64,000 nt of DNA from NCBI GenBank assembly GCA_003987775.1, contig RXJD01000076.1, positions 1-64,000 on the forward strand, given 5' to 3'. This DNA comes from Mycobacterium sp. (GTDB taxonomy: Bacteria > Actinomycetota > Actinomycetes > Mycobacteriales > Mycobacteriaceae). A program made the translations under genes and the position numbers. The notes under the pieces are model-generated. The model saw nothing but the letters and a program-made list of their open reading frames with translations, was not told where the DNA came from and did not search any database. Shown here piece after piece: positions 59,782-64,000 of this stretch (position 1 is the stretch's first letter; each line of letters starts with the position of its first letter).

Positions 59782-60590
59782 GCGGCCCTGACAGTCCGGC
59801 GCCATCCGAGAGCGGGTTCCAGGTCCGGCTGACCAACTTCGAAGGGCCGTTCGACCTGCTCCTGCAGCTCATCTTCGCCCACCGGCTCGACGTCACCGAG
59901 GTGGCGCTACACCAGGTCACCGACGATTTCATCGCGTACACCAAGACCATCGGCGCGCAGTTGGATCTCGAAGAGACGACAGCGTTCCTGGTGGTCGCCG
60001 CCACCTTGCTGGACCTCAAAGCCGCACGGCTGCTGCCCACCGGCCAAGTCGACGACGAGGAAGACCTGGCACTGCTGGAAGTACGCGACCTGTTGTTCGC
60101 GCGCCTGTTGCAGTACCGGGCCTTCAAGCACGTCGCAGAGATGTTCGCCGAGCTGGAAGCCACCGCGATGCGCAGCTATCCCCGCTCGGTGGCGCTCGAG
60201 GAGCGCTTCGAGGGCCTGCTGCCCGAGGTGATGATCGGTGTCGACGCGCACCGGTTCGCCGAGATCGCGGCAATCGCCTTCACCCCGCGCCCGGTTCCGA
60301 CGGTGGGCCTCGGGCATCTGCACGTGGAGCCGGTGTCGGTGCCCGAGCAGGCCCGGCACATCCTGACCATGCTGGAAGGGCGCGGCAGCGGCCAGTGGGC
60401 CTCGTTCTCTGAGCTGGTAGCCGACTGCACCGTGCCGGTCGAGATCGTCGGGCGCTTCCTTGCGCTGCTCGAACTGTATCGGTCGCGGGCTGTAGCATTC
60501 GACCAGTCCGAGCCCCTTGGCGTGCTCCAGGTTTCGTGGACCGGGGAACGGCCAACGAGCGAATCGTTGCTAGAAGTGCGAGATCAGTAG
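59778..60590 (+). CDS. scpA: Segregation and condensation protein A
   Basis: 270 residues from the GTG at 59778. The kleisin of the SMC complex: N-terminal NFEGPFDLLLQLI helix, central acidic part (DLEETTAFLVVAATLLDLKA) and C-terminal winged helix (FSELVADCTVPVEIVGRFLALLEL). It overlaps the ParA-like gene by four bases and is followed directly by scpB. Confidence 0.94.
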   Translation: MSGPDSPAPSESGFQVRLTNFEGPFDLLLQLIFAHRLDVTEVALHQVTDDFIAYTKTIGAQLDLEETTAFLVVAATLLDLKAARLLPTGQVDDEEDLALLEVRDLLFARLLQYRAFKHVAEMFAELEATAMRSYPRSVALEERFEGLLPEVMIGVDAHRFAEIAAIAFTPRPVPTVGLGHLHVEPVSVPEQARHILTMLEGRGSGQWASFSELVADCTVPVEIVGRFLALLELYRSRAVAFDQSEPLGVLQVSWTGERPTSESLLEVRDQ

Positions 60591-61286
60591 ATGACCCAAC
60601 TGCCGCCCGGTGGCGAGCTGGATGCTGGCATCCCGGATATCGCCGAACCCGCCGAGATGGACCCCGAAGAGCTCGGCCGGGTGCTCGAATCGCTGTTGCT
60701 GGTGGTGGACACCCCGGTGACCGCCGAGGCGCTGGCCTCGGCCACCGAGCAACCCGTCTACCGGGTCGCGGCCAGGCTGAGGTTGATGGCCGACGAACTC
60801 ACCGAGCGCGACAGCGGTATCGACCTGCGCCAGACGAGCGAGGGCTGGCGGCTCTACACCCGGGCGCGTTTTGCGCCCTACGTCGAGAAACTTCTGCTGG
60901 ACGGTGCGCGCAGCAAACTCACCAGGGCCGCGCTGGAGACGCTCGCCGTGGTGGCCTACCGCCAGCCGGTAACCCGCGCGCGGGTGAGTGCGGTGCGCGG
61001 TGTCAACGTGGACGCCGTGATGCGAACATTGTTGGCGCGCGGTCTGATCACCGAAGTCGGCAACGACGAAGACAGCGGCGCAGTCACTTTCGCCACCACC
61101 GAGCTGTTCCTCGAACGGCTGGGCCTGACGTCGTTGTCCGAACTGCCCGACATCGCACCGTTGTTGCCCGATGTCGACACCATCGACGACCTCAGCGAGT
61201 CCCTGGACAGCGAGCCACGATTCATCAAACTCAACGGCGGCCGGCCCTCCGATCAGCCGCTGACGTTCGACGTGGACCACGACTGA
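60591..61286 (+). CDS. scpB: Segregation and condensation protein B
   Basis: 231 residues, the same length as in Mtb. Two winged-helix domains (RVLESLLLVVDTPVTAEAL; KLTRAALETLAVVAYRQPVTRARVSAVRGV) bind ScpA and help SMC close. The ATG follows the scpA TAG without a gap; the stop shares TGATG with the next gene. Confidence 0.94.
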   Translation: MTQLPPGGELDAGIPDIAEPAEMDPEELGRVLESLLLVVDTPVTAEALASATEQPVYRVAARLRLMADELTERDSGIDLRQTSEGWRLYTRARFAPYVEKLLLDGARSKLTRAALETLAVVAYRQPVTRARVSAVRGVNVDAVMRTLLARGLITEVGNDEDSGAVTFATTELFLERLGLTSLSELPDIAPLLPDVDTIDDLSESLDSEPRFIKLNGGRPSDQPLTFDVDHD

Positions 61287-62038
61287 TGGCCGGCTCCGAC
61301 GAGCAGCGGGGGATCCGCCTGCAGAAAGTGTTGTCCCAGGCCGGGATTGCCTCGCGCCGGGCAGCCGAGCGCATGATCATCGACGGCCGGGTTGAGGTCG
61401 ACGGTCAGGTGGTGACCGAGCTGGGCACCCGGGTCGATCCCGACGCTTCGGTGATCCGCGTCGACGGTGCCCGGGTGATCCTGGACGATTCGCTGGTCTA
61501 CCTCGCGCTGAACAAGCCGCGCGGTATGCACTCGACCATGTCCGACGATCGGGGCCGGCCGTGCATCGGCGACCTGATCGAACGAAAAGTACGCGGCAAC
61601 AAGAAGTTGTTCCACGTCGGACGATTGGACGCCGACACCGAAGGGTTGATCCTGCTGACCAACGACGGGGAGCTGGCACACCGTTTGATGCACCCTTCCC
61701 ACCAGGTGCCCAAAACCTATCTCGCCACCGTCACCGGTGCGGTGCCGCGCGGGCTGGGCAAGCAGCTGCGGGCCGGCATCGAATTGGACGACGGCCCGGT
61801 CCGGCTCGACGACTTCGCGGTGGTGGACTCCATTCCGGGCAAGTCGCTGGTGCGGGTGACGCTGCACGAGGGCCGCAACCGGATCGTCCGCCGGTTGCTG
61901 GCGGCGGTCGGGTTCCCGGTCGAGGCGCTGGTGCGCACCGACATCGGCGCGGTGACGCTCGGCAAGCAGCGCCCCGGCTCGGTGCGGGCCCTGCGGCACG
62001 ACGAGATCGGGCAACTGTACAAGGCGGTGGGGTTGTGA
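61286..62038 (+). CDS. rluB: Ribosomal large-subunit pseudouridine synthase (RluB/RsuA family)
   Basis: 250 residues from ATG 61286. An S4 domain ([23 protein letters not shown]) is followed by the catalytic domain with [17 protein letters not shown] carrying the active Asp, and [18 protein letters not shown]. In bacteria with this operon order the enzyme modifies 23S rRNA. The open frame upstream of 61286 is a shadow of scpB. It overlaps cmk by four bases. Confidence 0.92.
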   Translation: MAGSDEQRGIRLQKVLSQAGIASRRAAERMIIDGRVEVDGQVVTELGTRVDPDASVIRVDGARVILDDSLVYLALNKPRGMHSTMSDDRGRPCIGDLIERKVRGNKKLFHVGRLDADTEGLILLTNDGELAHRLMHPSHQVPKTYLATVTGAVPRGLGKQLRAGIELDDGPVRLDDFAVVDSIPGKSLVRVTLHEGRNRIVRRLLAAVGFPVEALVRTDIGAVTLGKQRPGSVRALRHDEIGQLYKAVGL

Positions 62039-62715
62039 GCGTGGTAGTGGCGATCGACGGTCCGGCGGGGACCGGAAAGTCCTCGGTATCACGGGGATTG
62101 GCGCGTGGACTGGGTGCGCGTTTCCTCGACACCGGAGCGATGTACCGGATGGTGACACTGGCGGTGCTGCGCGCCGGAATCGATCCTGCCGACGCCGAAG
62201 CGGTGAGTGAAACCGCCGCCACGGCAGAGCTTTCGGTGGGCTACGACCCCGACGCGAGCAGCTTCTTCCTATCCGGCGAAGACGTTTCCGCCGAGATACG
62301 CGGCGACGACGTCACCCGGGCGGTGTCCGCGGTGTCGGCGGTACCCTCCGTCCGTCACCGCCTGGTCGACATTCAGCGCCAGATGGCCGAGGGCCCAGAG
62401 ACGATCGTCGTCGAGGGACGTGACATCGGGACAGTGGTCTTCCCGGACGCGCCGGTGAAGATCTACCTGACCGCCTCCGCCGAGACGCGCGCGCAGCGAC
62501 GCAACGCGCAGAATATCCGGTCGGGGCTGGCCGACGATTACGAGGCAGTCCTGGCCGACGTCCGCCGCCGCGACCACCTCGACTCGACCCGGGCGGTGTC
62601 GCCGCTGCGCGCCGCGCCGGACGCGATCGTCGTCGACACCAGCGACATGACCGAGGCGGAGGTGATCGCTCATCTGCAGGAGTTGGTCACCCAGCGAAGT
62701 GGGGCGGTGCGATGA
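62035..62715 (+). CDS. cmk: Cytidylate kinase
   Basis: 226 residues. It phosphorylates CMP and dCMP. The P-loop is [10 protein letters not shown] near residue 8, followed by [27 protein letters not shown] and the [12 protein letters not shown]. The GTG overlaps the previous stop and the stop overlaps der (ATGA). In several actinobacteria cmk and der are functionally tied to ribosome assembly. Confidence 0.95.
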   Translation: MSVVVAIDGPAGTGKSSVSRGLARGLGARFLDTGAMYRMVTLAVLRAGIDPADAEAVSETAATAELSVGYDPDASSFFLSGEDVSAEIRGDDVTRAVSAVSAVPSVRHRLVDIQRQMAEGPETIVVEGRDIGTVVFPDAPVKIYLTASAETRAQRRNAQNIRSGLADDYEAVLADVRRRDHLDSTRAVSPLRAAPDAIVVDTSDMTEAEVIAHLQELVTQRSGAVR

Positions 62716-64000
62716 CCGAGGACGGTACCTGGTCCGACGAAAGTGACTGGGAAATAGCGGATTCCGACTCGGATGAGTTCGCCGAGGCCGGCCCGGCGCC
62801 CGTCGTGGCGATCGTGGGGCGGCCCAATGTCGGCAAGTCGACGTTGGTGAACCGGATCATCGGCCGGCGCGAAGCGGTGGTGCAGGACGTCCCGGGTGTG
62901 ACCCGGGACCGGGTGTCCTACGACGCGCTGTGGACCGGGCGCCGATTCGTGGTGCAGGACACCGGGGGATGGGAACCCGACGCAAAAGGCCTGCAGCAGT
63001 TGGTCGCCGAGCAGGCGTCGGTGGCGATGCGCACCGCCGACGCGGTGATCCTGGTGGTCGATGCCACGGTCGGGGCGACCGCGGCCGACGAGGCCGCCGC
63101 CCACATCCTGCTGCGTTCCGGCAAGCCGGTGTTCCTGGCGGCCAACAAGGTTGACAGCGAGAGGGCCGAATCCGACGCCGCCGAGCTGTGGTCGCTGGGC
63201 CTGGGCGAGCCCTTCCCGATCAGCGCCATGCACGGTCGCGGCGTCGCCGAGTTGCTCGACGCGGTGCTGAACGCGGTGCCCGAGGTCTCGGAGGTCACGT
63301 CGAGCGGCGGTGGCCCGCGCCGGGTAGCCCTGGTCGGAAAACCGAACGTGGGCAAGAGCTCCCTGCTGAACAAGCTGGCCGGCGACCAGCGATCGGTGGT
63401 CCACGACGTCGCCGGAACGACGGTCGATCCAGTGGACTCGCTGATCGAGCTGGGCGGCAAGGTGTGGCGGTTCGTCGACACCGCCGGTTTACGGCGCAAG
63501 GTCGGGCAGGCCAGCGGTCACGAGTTTTATGCCTCGGTGCGCACCCGAGGCGCCATCGACGCGGCGGAAGTGGTGATCATCCTGATCGACGCCTCACAGC
63601 CGCTCACCGAACAGGACCTGCGGGTGCTGTCGATGGTGATCGAGGCCGGCCGCGCGCTGGTGATCGCCTACAACAAGTGGGACCTCGTCGACGAGGATCG
63701 GCGCGACCTGCTGGACCGTGAAATTGACCGGGAGCTGGTGCAGGTGCGCTGGGCCCAGCGGGTCAACATCTCCGCCAAGACCGGCCGGGCGGTGCAGAAG
63801 CTGGTGCCCGCGATGGAAACCGCGCTGGCTTCGTGGGACGCCAGGATTCCGACCGGGCCGCTGAACAGCTGGATCAAGGAGGTGGTGGCGGCGACGCCGC
63901 CGCCGGTCCGCGGGGGCAAGCAGCCACGCATCCTGTTCGCCACTCAGGCCACCGCCCGCCCGCCGACGTTCGTGCTGTTCACTACCGGATTCCTGGAAGC
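62712..64000 (+). CDS. der: Ribosome-assembly GTPase Der/EngA (partial, right edge)
   Basis: 429 codons are visible, and about 35 residues are missing compared with Mtb EngA. Two tandem GTPase domains are seen: domain 1 has [20 protein letters not shown] and NKVDS; domain 2 has [22 protein letters not shown] and NKWDL. The KH-like C-terminal domain begins at about residue 370 ([12 protein letters not shown]). An acidic N-terminal extension of about 30 residues is typical of mycobacteria. No frameshift is seen up to the window end. Confidence 0.95.
   Translation, partial: MTEDGTWSDESDWEIADSDSDEFAEAGPAPVVAIVGRPNVGKSTLVNRIIGRREAVVQDVPGVTRDRVSYDALWTGRRFVVQDTGGWEPDAKGLQQLVAEQASVAMRTADAVILVVDATVGATAADEAAAHILLRSGKPVFLAANKVDSERAESDAAELWSLGLGEPFPISAMHGRGVAELLDAVLNAVPEVSEVTSSGGGPRRVALVGKPNVGKSSLLNKLAGDQRSVVHDVAGTTVDPVDSLIELGGKVWRFVDTAGLRRKVGQASGHEFYASVRTRGAIDAAEVVIILIDASQPLTEQDLRVLSMVIEAGRALVIAYNKWDLVDEDRRDLLDREIDRELVQVRWAQRVNISAKTGRAVQKLVPAMETALASWDARIPTGPLNSWIKEVVAATPPPVRGGKQPRILFATQATARPPTFVLFTTGFLE

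Overview
This window is chromosomal DNA from a Mycobacterium, most likely a slow-growing species. The sequence is GC-rich. It has PE and PPE genes, a cobalamin-controlled PPE gene, many 4-base stop/start overlaps (ATGA/GTGA), leaderless-looking starts, and gene order that follows the M. tuberculosis (Mtb) stretch Rv1651c-Rv1713 almost gene for gene. Orthologue names and Mtb gene order are given from memory of those families; no database was searched.

Layout. (1) 1-2096, minus: the 5' part of a PE-family gene with a long Ala/Leu/Asn-rich repeat tail. It runs off the left edge, in the position of Mtb PE_PGRS30. (2) 2437-10947: the arginine biosynthesis cluster argC-J-B-D-F-R then argG-argH, with an ArgR-type operator over the argC start. 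(3) 11057-30182: a polyketide block. Two type III synthases (pks10, pks11) flank three type I proteins (pks7, an unsplit pks8/17, and pks9), and cyp139 converges on pks11. (4) 30179-31951, minus: an ABC-F ATPase, one gene here but annotated as two halves in Mtb. (5) 32005-33938: a cobalamin riboswitch followed by a PPE2-like gene. The Mtb block Rv1669-Rv1682 is missing at this point. (6) 34057-40888: a hydrolase/acyl-adenylate-type fusion protein, a Trm112-like protein, a TetR-controlled ABC exporter, mpg and a BASS-family transporter. (7) 40995-46292: tyrS, a compact putative RiPP locus (two 25-26 residue precursor-like peptides, a YcaO protein and a TfuA protein), a secreted DUF732 protein and a wrecked PE_PGRS gene. 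(8) 46426-64000: conserved housekeeping genes, from a TPR-like protein and a phosphatase through tlyA, nadK, recN, steA, mctB, pyrG, a Nudix enzyme, xerD, an O-methyltransferase, a ParA-like ATPase, scpA, scpB, a pseudouridine synthase and cmk to der, which is cut by the right edge.

How the parts fit. The arg genes form one near-continuous operon that converts glutamate-derived intermediates to arginine, with their own repressor inside it. The polyketide block has a loading-type protein (Pks9, whose ketosynthase has Gln in place of the catalytic Cys), one methylmalonyl-type fully reducing module (Pks7) and one malonyl-type fully reducing module (Pks8/17). There is no thioesterase, so hand-over to the flanking type III synthases and oxidation by CYP139 is a reasonable model. 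The TetR gene lies downstream of the ABC exporter it probably controls, and a double palindrome covers the exporter promoter and start codon.

The most novel item is the YcaO/TfuA locus at 42272-45324. Two tiny paralogous peptides sharing the pattern ExLFxExExxYxxPxF precede the two modification genes. They are separated from them by an 18-bp near-perfect hairpin followed by TTTT, as expected for an attenuator that keeps precursor transcripts more abundant than enzyme transcripts. Mtb has nothing between tyrS and lprJ, so this is an accessory island. Dispersed palindromic and tandem repeats occur at several gene junctions; one has been read into the 3' end of tlyA and lengthens the protein.
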